A DNA stretch of 62,596 nucleotides from Legionella nautarum (GCF_001467895.1 NZ_LNYO01000019.1:1-62596), one strand, 5' to 3'; counted from the stretch's first letter, positions 9,649 to 18,777 are shown. Numbers and translations: made by a program. The notes: generated from the letters alone by a model not told the origin.

Positions 9649-9682
9649 GCCCCTTATTTTATAAAGCTTTTCTCAAAAAAAA

Positions 9683-10945
9683 TCATTCAATAAGTGCCCT
9701 TATTGCATCAAGGTTAGCCTCGACAGATTGAATTTGATTTGGTTTAGCCAATAATCGTTGTAACTGCTCTGCCATGGGAACCTTGGTTTTGATAATAGGC
9801 TCAATCACTGTGTCAAACTTACAGGGATCCGCCGTTGCAACGACGATCCAGGGCTGTTCTTTTAAATGCTGACGAGCGTAAAATGCAGTGGCTGTATGAG
9901 GACAGCAAATATAACCATCATCCTTATAGATCTGCTTTATCGTATTTTGGATTTCCTTGTCTTCTACAGAAAACGCTTTTACCTGTTGTTTAAAATCATT
10001 AAACGTACCCAGCAAAGATTCCAAGCGCTCGAGATTAGAGGGATTACCCACATCCATTGCATTAGCCAGTGTGGTAATGCTGGGCCGGGATTGATAGTTT
10101 TCAGTCTCTAAATAATCCACTAAAACCCGGTTCGCATTCGTCGCCAAAACGAGCTCTCTAATTGGGAAACCCATTGCTTTTGCCCAAAAGGCCGCTGTCG
10201 CATTTCCTAAATTTCCACTCGGGATAATAAACCCAGGTTTCTCTTGATATTGTCTAAAAAACGCCATTGAACTATAGGCATAATAAACAATTTGCGGTAA
10301 AAGCCTGCCGATGTTAATGCTATTGGCACTACTCAAACCTGGCCCTTGCCACTGAGGATCTTTAAAAGCCGATTTAACTAATTGCTGGCATTGATCAAAA
10401 CTACCATTCACCGCGAAAGCAAAAATATTTTCACCCCAGCAAGTCATTTGATGTTCTTGTTTAGCCGATATTTGCCCTTCAGGATAAAGAATAACAGCCC
10501 GATAATTCAATTTTCGATAAAACGCACTAGCGACTGCTGAGCCAGTATCCCCCGAAGTGGCAACCAAGATCGTCTTACGACAATCCGCAATCGCCGATAA
10601 ACATTCAGCTAAAAAATGTGCACCAAAATCTTTAAACGACGAGGTTGGACCGTGGAACAACTCAAGCACGAAGGTATGAGAATTGAGCTGCTTCATTAGC
10701 ACAGGAAAATTAAAGGCCCGAGAACAGAAATGAATTAACGAAGAGGCCAGTGCATCGTCTTGAAAGAAATAACTGAGCAGGCGATTCGCGAATTCAGGAT
10801 AAGATAATTCCGCAGGAAAAGAAGAATGAGAAACAGTAGGCATTTGCTGCGGAATAAACAAGCCACCATCATCGGCTAAACCTTCAGCAAGAGCTGCAGA
10901 CAAGCCTCTTGGAGTTATTTGGTTACGTGTGCTGAGATAATACAT
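9683..10945 (-). CDS. thrC: Threonine synthase
   Basis: The PLP enzyme that converts O-phosphohomoserine to threonine, the last step of the pathway. The product begins MYYLSTRN, a classic ThrC start. I chose the ATG at 10945 because GGAG lies just upstream; a GTG six codons earlier lacks a ribosome site. Length is then 420 residues. The PLP-binding lysine lies in SSFKDFGAHFL (Lys105), and the glycine-rich phosphate loop ATSGDTGSA follows near 130-140. It is the third gene of the thr operon and starts 18 bases after the thrB stop. Confidence 0.95.
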   Translation of the reverse strand: MYYLSTRNQITPRGLSAALAEGLADDGGLFIPQQMPTVSHSSFPAELSYPEFANRLLSYFFQDDALASSLIHFCSRAFNFPVLMKQLNSHTFVLELFHGPTSSFKDFGAHFLAECLSAIADCRKTILVATSGDTGSAVASAFYRKLNYRAVILYPEGQISAKQEHQMTCWGENIFAFAVNGSFDQCQQLVKSAFKDPQWQGPGLSSANSINIGRLLPQIVYYAYSSMAFFRQYQEKPGFIIPSGNLGNATAAFWAKAMGFPIRELVLATNANRVLVDYLETENYQSRPSITTLANAMDVGNPSNLERLESLLGTFNDFKQQVKAFSVEDKEIQNTIKQIYKDDGYICCPHTATAFYARQHLKEQPWIVVATADPCKFDTVIEPIIKTKVPMAEQLQRLLAKPNQIQSVEANLDAIRALIE

Positions 10946-10963
10946 AAGAGTCTCCAATAACAC

Positions 10964-11899
10964 TTAGATCAGACGGGCAGCTCTGTCACTAATCGGTGAA
11001 ATCCACCAATCAGACTTGATGTTTTTCGCTTGCAAGGGCAAACGCATTGCCTCTTTGATTCGTTCAGCAGCTTTTATTGTACGCGCAAAAGCAAATAAAG
11101 CGGGGCCCGAACCTGAAAAGGACATACCTAAAGCGCCGGCTTGCAAAGCAGCCTCTTTGATTTTATAAAAATCCGGGACAAATTGAGCTCTTTGCGGCTC
11201 AATAATGACATCTTCCATGGACTGCCCTAATCGTTGATAGTCGTTTTCGTACAAAGCAGAAATAAAAGATGCGAGCTGAGCCGACTGTTGGACCTGTTTT
11301 TTTAAACTAATTTCCTTTGCCAGCAGGTTTCGTGCATCACGAGTAGAGACCTTTAAATGAGGATAAATGAGTACACAATAGAGTTTCGGTGTAGGTAATT
11401 GAATGACTTTTAAAGGCTCTTGACATTGAATGAGAGTAAGACCGCCAAAAAGACAAGGAATGATATTATCCGCATGCGCTGCCCCACTCGCTAATTGCTC
11501 GCCTAAACGCGCGAATTCCGCCAATTCATAAAGCGACAAAGGCGATTGTAAAAAAGCATTGCAAGCGACCAAAGCAGCAACAGCGGAAGCTGCTGAGCCG
11601 CCCATTCCCGAGCATAAAGGGATCCCTTTTTGAATATGAATTGAAAAACCAAGATCTAAATTCAAGCTTGAACAAAGTTTTTCAATAACCAAGGAAGCCG
11701 TATTTTTATCCTTAGCCATCGGTAAATTTTCAGGCGAATCGATGGATTCGATTACAATCTTGCGGTCGTCACGCTTAATCAGCGTGACTTCATCTCCAAC
11801 CGTTTCAAGAGCAAAACCCAAAATATCAAAGCCAACGCCCACATTCGCACAAGTGGCCGGAGCAAATGCTTTGGCATGCTGTATTTTTGAATTAATCAT
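10964..11899 (-). CDS. thrB: Homoserine kinase
   Basis: GHMP-family kinase that phosphorylates homoserine to O-phosphohomoserine. The 311-residue protein carries the GHMP ATP-binding motif PLCSGMGGSAAS (94-105), an N-terminal substrate region APATCANVGVGFD (13-25) and a C-terminal SGSGPALFAF glycine motif. It is translated from ATG after a strong AGGAGG site, nine bases past thrA, and is followed by thrC. The order thrA-thrB-thrC is the enteric type. Confidence 0.96.
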   Translation of the reverse strand: MINSKIQHAKAFAPATCANVGVGFDILGFALETVGDEVTLIKRDDRKIVIESIDSPENLPMAKDKNTASLVIEKLCSSLNLDLGFSIHIQKGIPLCSGMGGSAASAVAALVACNAFLQSPLSLYELAEFARLGEQLASGAAHADNIIPCLFGGLTLIQCQEPLKVIQLPTPKLYCVLIYPHLKVSTRDARNLLAKEISLKKQVQQSAQLASFISALYENDYQRLGQSMEDVIIEPQRAQFVPDFYKIKEAALQAGALGMSFSGSGPALFAFARTIKAAERIKEAMRLPLQAKNIKSDWWISPISDRAARLI

Positions 11900-11908
11900 C
11901 TTTCCTCC

Positions 11909-14353
11909 TCAGGCCAAAAAAGAAACTAGACGTAATAAATCAGCAAAAATACCTGCAGCAGTGACTTCTGCACCAGCACCAGGGCCTTGAATAATCAAAG
12001 GTCTCTCATGATAGCGTTTAGTGCGAAAAATAATCATATTATCGGTTCCTTCAAGCCTGGAAAAAGGATGTTCTGCCGGCAAGGCTTTGATGGCGACTTG
12101 CAATTTGCCTTCGCGATCGATGGAGCCAACATAGTGCAATTGCTGATCTTTAGCGTTTGCTTGCCTTAGCCATTCGCTCATTGCATGGTCATAGTCGGAT
12201 AAATTGACAAAAAAGGCTGCAAGATCACAAGATTTTAATTCCGCAGGAACTAAGTCACAAATCGCCACCTCATCCAAGCTCACATCATGGCCAATTTCGC
12301 GGGCTAAACAAACCAATTTTCTGGCAACATCCATTCCCGATAAATCTTCGCGGGGATCTGGCTCAGTAAAACCACGATTTTTCGCATCAATGACTACCGA
12401 AGAAAATGAACGTCCTTTAGCCATTTCATTAAAAATATAACTTAAAGTTCCTGAGAGAACGCCCTCAATTTCTTCGATCACATCGCCTGTTTTGATGAGA
12501 TCTTGCAACGTCGAAATCACTGGTAACCCTGCACAAACAGTCGCTTCATAGAGATAATGATTATTTAAATTTCTCAGTGATTTTAATTGCTTGTAGTAGG
12601 CTAGATCATCGGCGTTAGCATGTTTATTAGGTGTAATAACATGAATCCCTTCTTGCAAAATAGATTGATATTTATGAGCAACCTCTTGACTTGCAGTGCA
12701 ATCAATAATCACATTATGCGGAATCGTTCCATGAGCGAAATGAGCCATAAAACCGGCTTGATCGGCTTTGACTGCTTGCTGGGCAAAACCTTCTTGCCAA
12801 TGCTCAAGAGGAATGGGTTTATCACTTAACCACATTTGCTGACTATCCATAATCCCTAACACTTGAAGATTCACCTGATAGGCAGCGCTTAGTTGATGCA
12901 TTGTTTCTTGCAGTTGCTGCAGTAATTTTTTTCCTACTGCCCCCGGCCCAATTAATCCTATGGCCAGCGTTTTAGGTGATAGATAAAAGCCAGCATGCAC
13001 GGCTTGCATTGCCTTTTTTATCTCTGAATTGTTGATAACCGCCGAGATATTCCGCTCCGATGAACCCTGAGAAATAGCACAGATATTGATATTCGCTTTT
13101 GCCAAGGCCATGAAAAATTGGCCAGCCACACCAATACTTCCCACCATTTCATCCCCCACGGCGGATAGAATTGCGCAATCCCGCTGTGCATAAATTCCTG
13201 CGACATGCTTGCGTTCGATCTCTGCATGAAGACGATCAAACAGCGCTTCGAGTGCTTTATTCAGCAATAAATTAGGAACCGCAAGGCAAATCGAATGTTC
13301 AGAACTTGCTTGGGAAATCAGCAAAACACTAATCTGGGCTCGATATAAGATATCTGAAACACGCGCAGTCAGCCCAGAAACACTAATAAGACCACTCCCT
13401 TCGATATTGATCAAGGCCACATTTTCAATGCAAGAAATGCCTTTAATGAGCTGTACCGATTTTTCCGGCTCAGCGGAAATAAGCGTTCCTTTTGCCTGGG
13501 GATTGAAACTATTCTTGATGATTAAAGGGATTTGCTTTTCGACAAGTGGGGCGATGGTCATCGGATGTAAAACTTTTGCGCCAAAATAAGCAAGTTCGAG
13601 CGCCTCTTTGTAAGACAAAGACTCAATCCTAAACGCAGAGCGCACTAAATTTGGATCTGCGCTATAAATTCCATCGACATCAGTCCAGATCGTTAGTAAT
13701 TTTGCAGCAAATAAATTAGCAAAAACAGCCGCAGAAAAATCACTGCCATTTCTTCCTAAAATAGTTCTTTTTCCCTCTATTGTTGAAGCAATAAATCCAG
13801 TAATAACAAGTTGATTAAAATCGGCAGATTCCATATAAGACAATAAGGCCGCTCTGCTTTTCTCCCAATCGATACAAATCACAGCTTCTTTTTCATAAAC
13901 AAACAAGACTTTTGAGGCATCTAAAAAGGCAACTTTATTATTCTTACCGAGATATTCTTTTAAAATATTAGCCGACCATAATTCACCATAACCTAAAATG
14001 AGATTTTGCACCTCTTTTGAATAAATTCCAGTTAAATAAACTGCATATAAGATATCTTTTATTTTAAAAAAATCATCTTGAATAGTAGTAAAAAGATTGG
14101 TTTTATCAATCGCTAATTCATTGATTAGAGTTAAATGCTTTTCTTCTATTTTCTCTAAAATGTCTATATAGGCCATGCTGCACCTGGCCTCGTCAAGAGC
14201 AGATTGTAGCGCGGAAGTTGTACCCTGAATTGCCGAAACGACAATGATTTCTTGAGTACCAACCAGTAGAGAGCCTATTTCTTTGAATTTTTTTGCATTG
14301 GCAAGACTAGAACCACCAAATTTATGAATAGAATAAAAATGATTAGATATCAT
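11909..14353 (-). CDS. thrA: Bifunctional aspartokinase / homoserine dehydrogenase I
   Basis: A fused enzyme: an N-terminal aspartate kinase (KFGGSSLA near 11-18; about 1-290), a central pair of ACT domains for threonine feedback (about 310-450) and a C-terminal NAD(P)-dependent homoserine dehydrogenase (GLIGPGAVGKK near 467-477; ITPNKHAN near 570; GAGAGAEVTAAGIFADLL near the end). At 814 residues it matches enteric ThrA (about 820). It is the first structural gene of the operon, preceded by a threonine-rich leader peptide and probable attenuator. An AGGTGG site precedes the ATG. Confidence 0.96.
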   Translation of the reverse strand: MISNHFYSIHKFGGSSLANAKKFKEIGSLLVGTQEIIVVSAIQGTTSALQSALDEARCSMAYIDILEKIEEKHLTLINELAIDKTNLFTTIQDDFFKIKDILYAVYLTGIYSKEVQNLILGYGELWSANILKEYLGKNNKVAFLDASKVLFVYEKEAVICIDWEKSRAALLSYMESADFNQLVITGFIASTIEGKRTILGRNGSDFSAAVFANLFAAKLLTIWTDVDGIYSADPNLVRSAFRIESLSYKEALELAYFGAKVLHPMTIAPLVEKQIPLIIKNSFNPQAKGTLISAEPEKSVQLIKGISCIENVALINIEGSGLISVSGLTARVSDILYRAQISVLLISQASSEHSICLAVPNLLLNKALEALFDRLHAEIERKHVAGIYAQRDCAILSAVGDEMVGSIGVAGQFFMALAKANINICAISQGSSERNISAVINNSEIKKAMQAVHAGFYLSPKTLAIGLIGPGAVGKKLLQQLQETMHQLSAAYQVNLQVLGIMDSQQMWLSDKPIPLEHWQEGFAQQAVKADQAGFMAHFAHGTIPHNVIIDCTASQEVAHKYQSILQEGIHVITPNKHANADDLAYYKQLKSLRNLNNHYLYEATVCAGLPVISTLQDLIKTGDVIEEIEGVLSGTLSYIFNEMAKGRSFSSVVIDAKNRGFTEPDPREDLSGMDVARKLVCLAREIGHDVSLDEVAICDLVPAELKSCDLAAFFVNLSDYDHAMSEWLRQANAKDQQLHYVGSIDREGKLQVAIKALPAEHPFSRLEGTDNMIIFRTKRYHERPLIIQGPGAGAEVTAAGIFADLLRLVSFLA

Positions 14354-14398
14354 GATTGACCACCTAAATTTAATAAAATTTATGCGCGATAAATGTTT

Positions 14399-14454
14399 AA
14401 AAAAACATGAGCGTTTTAATTTTTTTGTTTATAAAAATATGAAATAAAATCGCT
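14399..14454 (-). terminator. Probable thr operon attenuator
   Basis: On the minus strand AGCGATTTTATTT (14442-14454) can pair with AAATTAAAACGCT (14410-14422) to give a stem of about 12 pairs with one or two bulges. Four bases later comes a run of seven T (14399-14405). It begins three bases after the leader-peptide stop and ends before the thrA ribosome site. The stem has only four G-C pairs, so it is weak as a terminator; the call rests on its position between leader and thrA. Confidence 0.6.
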
Positions 14455-14457
14455 TGA

Positions 14458-14580
14458 TTAAGCGGTGGTGGTTGTGGTGGTGGTAGCAGTGGAGAAAGAA
14501 GAAGATTTGCTTAGTAAAGTAGAAGGAAATTGTTGGAAAGCTGCGAAAGAAAGTCGCCGACATTGATTCGGTATCATCAT
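14458..14580 (-). CDS. thrL: thr operon leader peptide
   Basis: A 40-codon frame on the minus strand, ATGATGATACCG... to TAA, preceded by GGAG five bases from the first ATG. Its C-terminal part reads FSTATTTTTTTA, with seven successive Thr codons (six ACC, one ACA) directly before Ala and stop. As in the enteric thrL, ribosome stalling at these codons when charged threonyl-tRNA is scarce should affect the downstream stem and allow thrABC transcription. The sequence outside the Thr run does not resemble E. coli thrL. Promoter, ribosome site, Thr run and terminator-like stem all line up, which makes chance unlikely. Confidence 0.88.
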   Translation of the reverse strand: MMIPNQCRRLSFAAFQQFPSTLLSKSSSFSTATTTTTTTA

Positions 14581-14608
14581 TAATTCTCCGAAGTTAAAAG
14601 ATGTTTTC

Positions 14609-14638
14609 AGACTAACATTTGTATTCTTATAATGTCAA
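14609..14638 (-). promoter_or_regulatory. Predicted sigma70 promoter of the thr operon
   Basis: TTGACA (14633-14638, minus strand) and TAGTCT (14609-14614) with an 18-base spacer. Transcription would begin about 20 bases before the leader-peptide ATG. Confidence 0.65.
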
Positions 14639-14726
14639 TATTTTGTCTAGTCTATTCAAGGTTATTTACTGCTGGACATCGCCAGTTTTTTTGAGCATTT
14701 GAGTTCCTATTCCCATTTGGCCTAAA

Positions 14727-14756
14727 TTGTCATCCCTGCGATCGCAGGGATGACAA
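14727..14756. repeat. Perfect 30-bp palindrome
   Basis: TTGTCATCCCTGCGA followed directly by its exact reverse complement. It lies between the thr promoter and the end of the aldolase-like gene. Imperfect relatives occur at 29417-29452. It is a dispersed palindrome that could act as a boundary or as a weak terminator for either side. Confidence 0.8.
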
Positions 14757-14779
14757 CAAATTCGTAGGTATCAGAGAGC

Positions 14780-15562
14780 TCAATCCATAAAATCCGGAGC
14801 TTCCGCTAGAATATCTTGCCACAATGGTTCAAAATTGAACCATCCTACTAAAGGAAAGCCAACGGCTTCATCCCTCGTTTGCTCTGCTACTTCCGGTTTA
14901 ATCAACTTAAGGGGATTTCCTGTAGACTCAGCGAGTATCTGCATTTGGCAGCAACGCTCCATTGATATAAGCCACCAAGCCGCAGCCTCCACCGTCTCAC
15001 CAACAGTCAATAGACCATGATTTTTTAGTATCACTGCTTTCCTATCCCCAAGGGTCGCAGCGATACGTTCGCCTTCAGACAAGTCCACAACTACCCCGGA
15101 GTAATCATCAAATAAAGCATGATCCTTATAGAACGCACAAGCAGTTTGAGTGATTGGATCCAGCAATCGACCCAATACCGACCAAGTGGATCCGTAAAGG
15201 GAATGGGCATGAGCTGCCGCTATGATATCGGGTCTTGCTTTATGAATATTGGAATGAATGGCAAAAGCCGCTCGATTGAGACGAGTATGCTTTCCTTCAA
15301 TAATTTCCCCTTCACTATTACATAAAATTAAATCGGATACTTTAATTTGGTTGAACGATAGACCGAAAGGGTTAACCCAAAAACAATCGGTGAATTCAGG
15401 ATCGCGCACTGTGATATGTCCTGTTATTCCCTCGCATAGTCCTAGTTTGCCAAAAATACGAAATGCGGCTGCTAATTTTTGCTTTCTGTGCAGACGCTCC
15501 TCGGGGATTGTTTCTTTTTGTAATTCAACATGACTGAATCGTTCTGGATTTTTTATAGGCAT
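14780..15562 (-). CDS. Class II aldolase/adducin family protein
   Basis: A 260-residue zinc-dependent aldolase/epimerase-fold protein. The zinc site is recognisable as HAH (118 and 120, in IIAAAHAHSLYG) and the His of KNHGLLTVG (182). The INRAAF-type segment RLNRAAFAIHSNIH replaces the SSE motif of sugar-phosphate aldolases, as in the adducin-like subgroup whose substrates are largely unknown. I chose the ATG at 15562; a TTG 13 codons upstream would extend it. Neither start has a clear ribosome site. It stands alone between repeats, so context gives no pathway. Confidence 0.82.
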   Translation of the reverse strand: MPIKNPERFSHVELQKETIPEERLHRKQKLAAAFRIFGKLGLCEGITGHITVRDPEFTDCFWVNPFGLSFNQIKVSDLILCNSEGEIIEGKHTRLNRAAFAIHSNIHKARPDIIAAAHAHSLYGSTWSVLGRLLDPITQTACAFYKDHALFDDYSGVVVDLSEGERIAATLGDRKAVILKNHGLLTVGETVEAAAWWLISMERCCQMQILAESTGNPLKLIKPEVAEQTRDEAVGFPLVGWFNFEPLWQDILAEAPDFMD

Positions 15563-15601
15563 GGTAGGACAAGGGGTTGGTTCTTTTACAAACTTTAGCA
15601 A

Positions 15602-16023
15602 ACAATTTAGGGGAGATCATCTTGGCTTTATCCAAAACCTGTAGGTTGGGCTCCAACCTAGGGCCGTTAGATGATTTTTCCATATTTACCCGGCTCTGTT
15701 CGGGCTCTGAGGTATCCCCACGGCATTAAATAGACTGTTTAGTTCATTGATCGTTTTGTTTATCCCGTTCGCACTGAGGAAGCGCGCAGCGCTGTCTCGA
15801 AGTGCCCGTGAAAGGGCTACCCCCCTTCGAGAGCCTCAGGACATGCCTTTGAGAACCTCAAGCCTTCGAGACGCACGCCATGCGTGCTCCTCAGGCTGAA
15901 CGGAATGGAATAAAATGAATACAAATTCCTTAGATCCTCATTCCTGAGGTTACCTCAGTTCGGGCTGAGTCCCTTCGAGAGACTCAGCTCGAACGCTTAA
16001 TGGTTAGACTACGGCTTAACCGC
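15602..16023. other. Gene-free repeat region
   Basis: No gene is visible. The stretch holds a small hairpin TAGGTTGG-GCT-CCAACCTA (15642-15660) and a copy of the MITE-like element (15695-15994). Confidence 0.7.
15695..15994 (+). repeat. MITE-like palindromic element (copy R2)
   Basis: The left end CTGTTCGGGCTCTGAGGTATC is mirrored loosely near 15935-15963. Inside, GTTCGCACTGAGGAAGCGCG with TCTCGAAG is mirrored by CTTCGAGACGCACGC... GGCTGAAC (about 15862-15902). The right end carries a further small inverted pair GTTCGGGCTGAGTC / GACTCAGCTCGAAC (15958-15994). It has no coding capacity. The same modules in the same order recur at 50597-50851 and 60633-60950. Confidence 0.75.
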
Positions 16024-17112
16024 TTAACTAGCTAAAAAACTCAACAATAAAACCAGCGCAATCACTGTTATTATTTTGAGATAAATCGCTCCCCTTCCTT
16101 TCGCACAAAGATGATAAAAATAGGAAAAGGGATGGCGATAAATCAAATTTTTAAGCAGTTTTCTCGTAACATTGACGGGCTCACCATGAGGGGGTACTTC
16201 GTGGAGAGTAATATCAGGGTTAAAATTAGCCTCGAGAATTAACCATTTTGTGTTGGCAAAGGATTGGTTAAGGTCTTCGCATAAAATATCCAAGCCGACA
16301 TAATTTAATCCAGCTTTCTTCGCGACTTGACAGAGAATTTTTGCATTTTGGGGATGTATTTTTTTACCATGTGAAATAATATCGCCACCTCGGCCTGTAT
16401 TGACTGTGTAGCAAAGTTGAATTGTTTTTCCCTCTGGCACCACTGTATTAAGCTCTAATCCCTGATCGCGAAGACAATTTTTATATTCCTCATCGATGAT
16501 CATGGGCCGCTGAGTGAGGAACTTTTCATTTTCATTCATCCTAGCCCTTTCATCATTCGCTAACTCAATTAATTCCGCAATACTGTGCTGTCCATCACCG
16601 ACAACTTTAGCCGCAAAACGCTCTACAACGCCAATGACTTTAGATTTAAAAATTAAGACCCTGTATTCTTTTAAACCGCCATGATACTCCTCAATTTGCA
16701 GAATTCGATGCTCATTAAAAGATTGATTGAGCGTCTTAGTGAGCGTGCTGAGCTCTTTAATATTCGATACAACCCCTCTCCCTCGACCTAAATTCAGAGG
16801 TTTTACCACTAAAGGAAACTTAAGCTCAGCGATCAATTCTTCTAAGGGATAGTCACGAAACTCTTCTTTGCTGAGCGCTATGGCATGAGGCACAGGAAAA
16901 CCGGCTTGCTCCAGCGTTTTATTCAATAAATATTTATTTTTTGATAAGAAAGAACTCGCGCCATCATTAAATGGAGTGATAGTTGCCAGGAAATAATAGT
17001 TTTTTTTCCCCAGCTGGATATTAATTAGGTCCAAATCTTCAAAATAGGCCGCTGGCAAATGCAAGGCAAGCGCATTTTCATAATATAAACACAGGTTTTG
17101 CTTAGCAACCAT
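16024..17112 (-). CDS. ATP-grasp ligase with C-terminal membrane anchor
   Basis: A 362-residue ATP-grasp protein resembling the ligase core of cyanophycin synthetase and the GshF C-terminal domain. Visible are KPLNLGRGRGV (104-114, nucleotide-binding lysine and glycine loop), VVGDGQHSIAELI (about 187-199) and the metal-binding tail LEANFNPD (about 300). The last 20 or so residues form a single hydrophobic helix, an unusual addition. ATP-grasp ligases join a carboxylate to an amine through an acyl phosphate; the substrate is unknown. The ATG follows a GGGAAGG site. It is the last gene of a tight run after tex, yciA and an unknown 544-residue gene, 30 bases past the latter. Confidence 0.78.
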   Translation of the reverse strand: MVAKQNLCLYYENALALHLPAAYFEDLDLINIQLGKKNYYFLATITPFNDGASSFLSKNKYLLNKTLEQAGFPVPHAIALSKEEFRDYPLEELIAELKFPLVVKPLNLGRGRGVVSNIKELSTLTKTLNQSFNEHRILQIEEYHGGLKEYRVLIFKSKVIGVVERFAAKVVGDGQHSIAELIELANDERARMNENEKFLTQRPMIIDEEYKNCLRDQGLELNTVVPEGKTIQLCYTVNTGRGGDIISHGKKIHPQNAKILCQVAKKAGLNYVGLDILCEDLNQSFANTKWLILEANFNPDITLHEVPPHGEPVNVTRKLLKNLIYRHPFSYFYHLCAKGRGAIYLKIITVIALVLLLSFLAS

Positions 17113-17142
17113 GCCTTCCCCCCCTCGCCAGCTCTTAAAAAT

Positions 17143-18777
17143 TTATTCTTTATTTAGATAGGTGCGGCGATCCTGCATTGTTTCGATGCTATTTAATACT
17201 GTTTGATGACAAATTTCATGCATAATCGGTATGTCGACCAAAGGCTGGCCGCTATAAATTGCATAAGCGATGAAAAAACTATCTTGCCAGATTTTTTCAT
17301 TTTTACGGATTTTTGAGCGTGCCCATAAAGCCGTCCATAAAAAATGAAAAAGCCATTTATCCCGCTGCGGCTCCAACTCATGTTCAAACACCTCTACTCT
17401 AGCATCTGCTAGAGTACAGACTTTCACACCCTCAACAAACGTACAACAACGATTAACTAATTTATCAACATGGGCATTCTCGATATACCAAGACTCGGCG
17501 AAACGCTTATTTTTCATCCAGGTTTTGGAACGTTTGAAAGAAGCTTGCATCTCTTCCGATGTAAAAGGCATGATTTGTATACTCAAATCCTCAACCGTAT
17601 GGGGAATATTGATCGAGTTTGGTTGAAAATGAATACCAATCAATTCTTGAATTTCTAATAAATGTAAATCGGGCATTAAATGTTGACTGACCGTCAACTC
17701 TAAAAAATGTCCAACGATCATCATTAGAAAGGAGAGATCAACTTCACGAAGAGTCACACTGTCATCAAAGGCTTCATCGTAATATTTACGGACTTCTTTG
17801 GTGCCAATTTCGGGGGTTATCCAAGCATCTTTAATGCCGAGATCTTGTTTCAGTAATAAGCCAGCAAGCCGGTTTTTTTTATTTTTTTTGATATGAATAA
17901 AAATTCCCTGAGCCCCGCTGCCATCTATTTCAGATGCTTTAATCCGTATTGTTGGTTTCTCAGTTTCAGTATTGAATACAACCCCTTTTTTGCGTTGAAT
18001 TTTAATCCATTGATTAAATTGTTCATGATAACTGGTGGGGTACCAGGTTTTAATAATTTGTAAGCGCGAGAGCGAAGTAGAGCTTAGAGTAATTTTGTCT
18101 ATCAGATGTTCGAAAGTCGCTACAACAATTTCACGCACTTCTTGCTTAGGATGTAGCAAGGTTAATAGCGCAATATCCTGGCCCTCGTCAATGGAGTAGA
18201 GATCAAGAATGAGATCGGTGAAGAAATCGGCAGGCATCGCATAGCTCTGGGCGAAGAAATTTTCCGCAATATCATAAACGGATAAATCCGATAATTCTTC
18301 AATCATGTCACGAATAGAATTTAAATGATCAGTCTCGTTCTCAGATATTAAATCTTCTTCCTGGCCCGCTAAATCGAGATATGCATTTTTCAGTGCGGGA
18401 GACAGTTCCACATGAACTTCGTAAAAGGCGTTCAAAATAGGTAACCAAAAACTCAAACTGTGCTTACCTTTATTAATTGCTTGGGTAATTTTGGACATTA
18501 ATTCATCTAAGGTCTTAGCCGCAGGCTTAGACCCATTTTCTTGCGCGGATTGCAATTGAGCGACGCAAATATCTAATGCGAACACACAGGCAGAATAATA
18601 AGCCTGTTCTTGCTCGACTTCATCATCTAGAGTTTCAATTAACTCAACGAGGCGTAAAGACAGATTAGGCTCTTGTAAAAAAGGCGTGTAATGTTGTGGA
18701 TCTGGTTCGGCATTCTGTTCGATCAAAATAGCCATCGCTTTGATCCACTGTTTCAAGCTCTGCAAATCAGCGGTCAT
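17143..18777 (-). CDS. Uncharacterised 544-residue protein
   Basis: I do not recognise a family. The protein is soluble and mostly helical, with an acidic N-terminal half (helical repeats around 1-240, one HEAT-like stretch HPKQEVREIVVATFEHLI at about 208-225) and a basic insert KKNKKNR near 298-304. Its C-terminal part is rich in aromatic residues. It starts in a 4-base overlap with the yciA stop (ATGA) and is followed 30 bases later by an ATP-grasp ligase, so it is probably co-translated with both. The pairing suggests a partner or substrate-presenting role for the ligase, but this is inference. Confidence 0.75.
   Translation of the reverse strand: MTADLQSLKQWIKAMAILIEQNAEPDPQHYTPFLQEPNLSLRLVELIETLDDEVEQEQAYYSACVFALDICVAQLQSAQENGSKPAAKTLDELMSKITQAINKGKHSLSFWLPILNAFYEVHVELSPALKNAYLDLAGQEEDLISENETDHLNSIRDMIEELSDLSVYDIAENFFAQSYAMPADFFTDLILDLYSIDEGQDIALLTLLHPKQEVREIVVATFEHLIDKITLSSTSLSRLQIIKTWYPTSYHEQFNQWIKIQRKKGVVFNTETEKPTIRIKASEIDGSGAQGIFIHIKKNKKNRLAGLLLKQDLGIKDAWITPEIGTKEVRKYYDEAFDDSVTLREVDLSFLMMIVGHFLELTVSQHLMPDLHLLEIQELIGIHFQPNSINIPHTVEDLSIQIMPFTSEEMQASFKRSKTWMKNKRFAESWYIENAHVDKLVNRCCTFVEGVKVCTLADARVEVFEHELEPQRDKWLFHFLWTALWARSKIRKNEKIWQDSFFIAYAIYSGQPLVDIPIMHEICHQTVLNSIETMQDRRTYLNKE

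Larger units (their letters stand above)
9104..9682. other. Gene-free AT-rich region between PAP2-like gene and thrC
   Basis: This 579-base stretch has no convincing gene. It holds a truncated MITE-like repeat (9232-9385) and then an AT-rich part with three DnaA-box-like nonamers. An open frame at 9307-9543 begins inside the repeat and has no coding character. TTTTTATGCA occurs twice (about 9595-9604 and 9627-9636). Confidence 0.6.
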
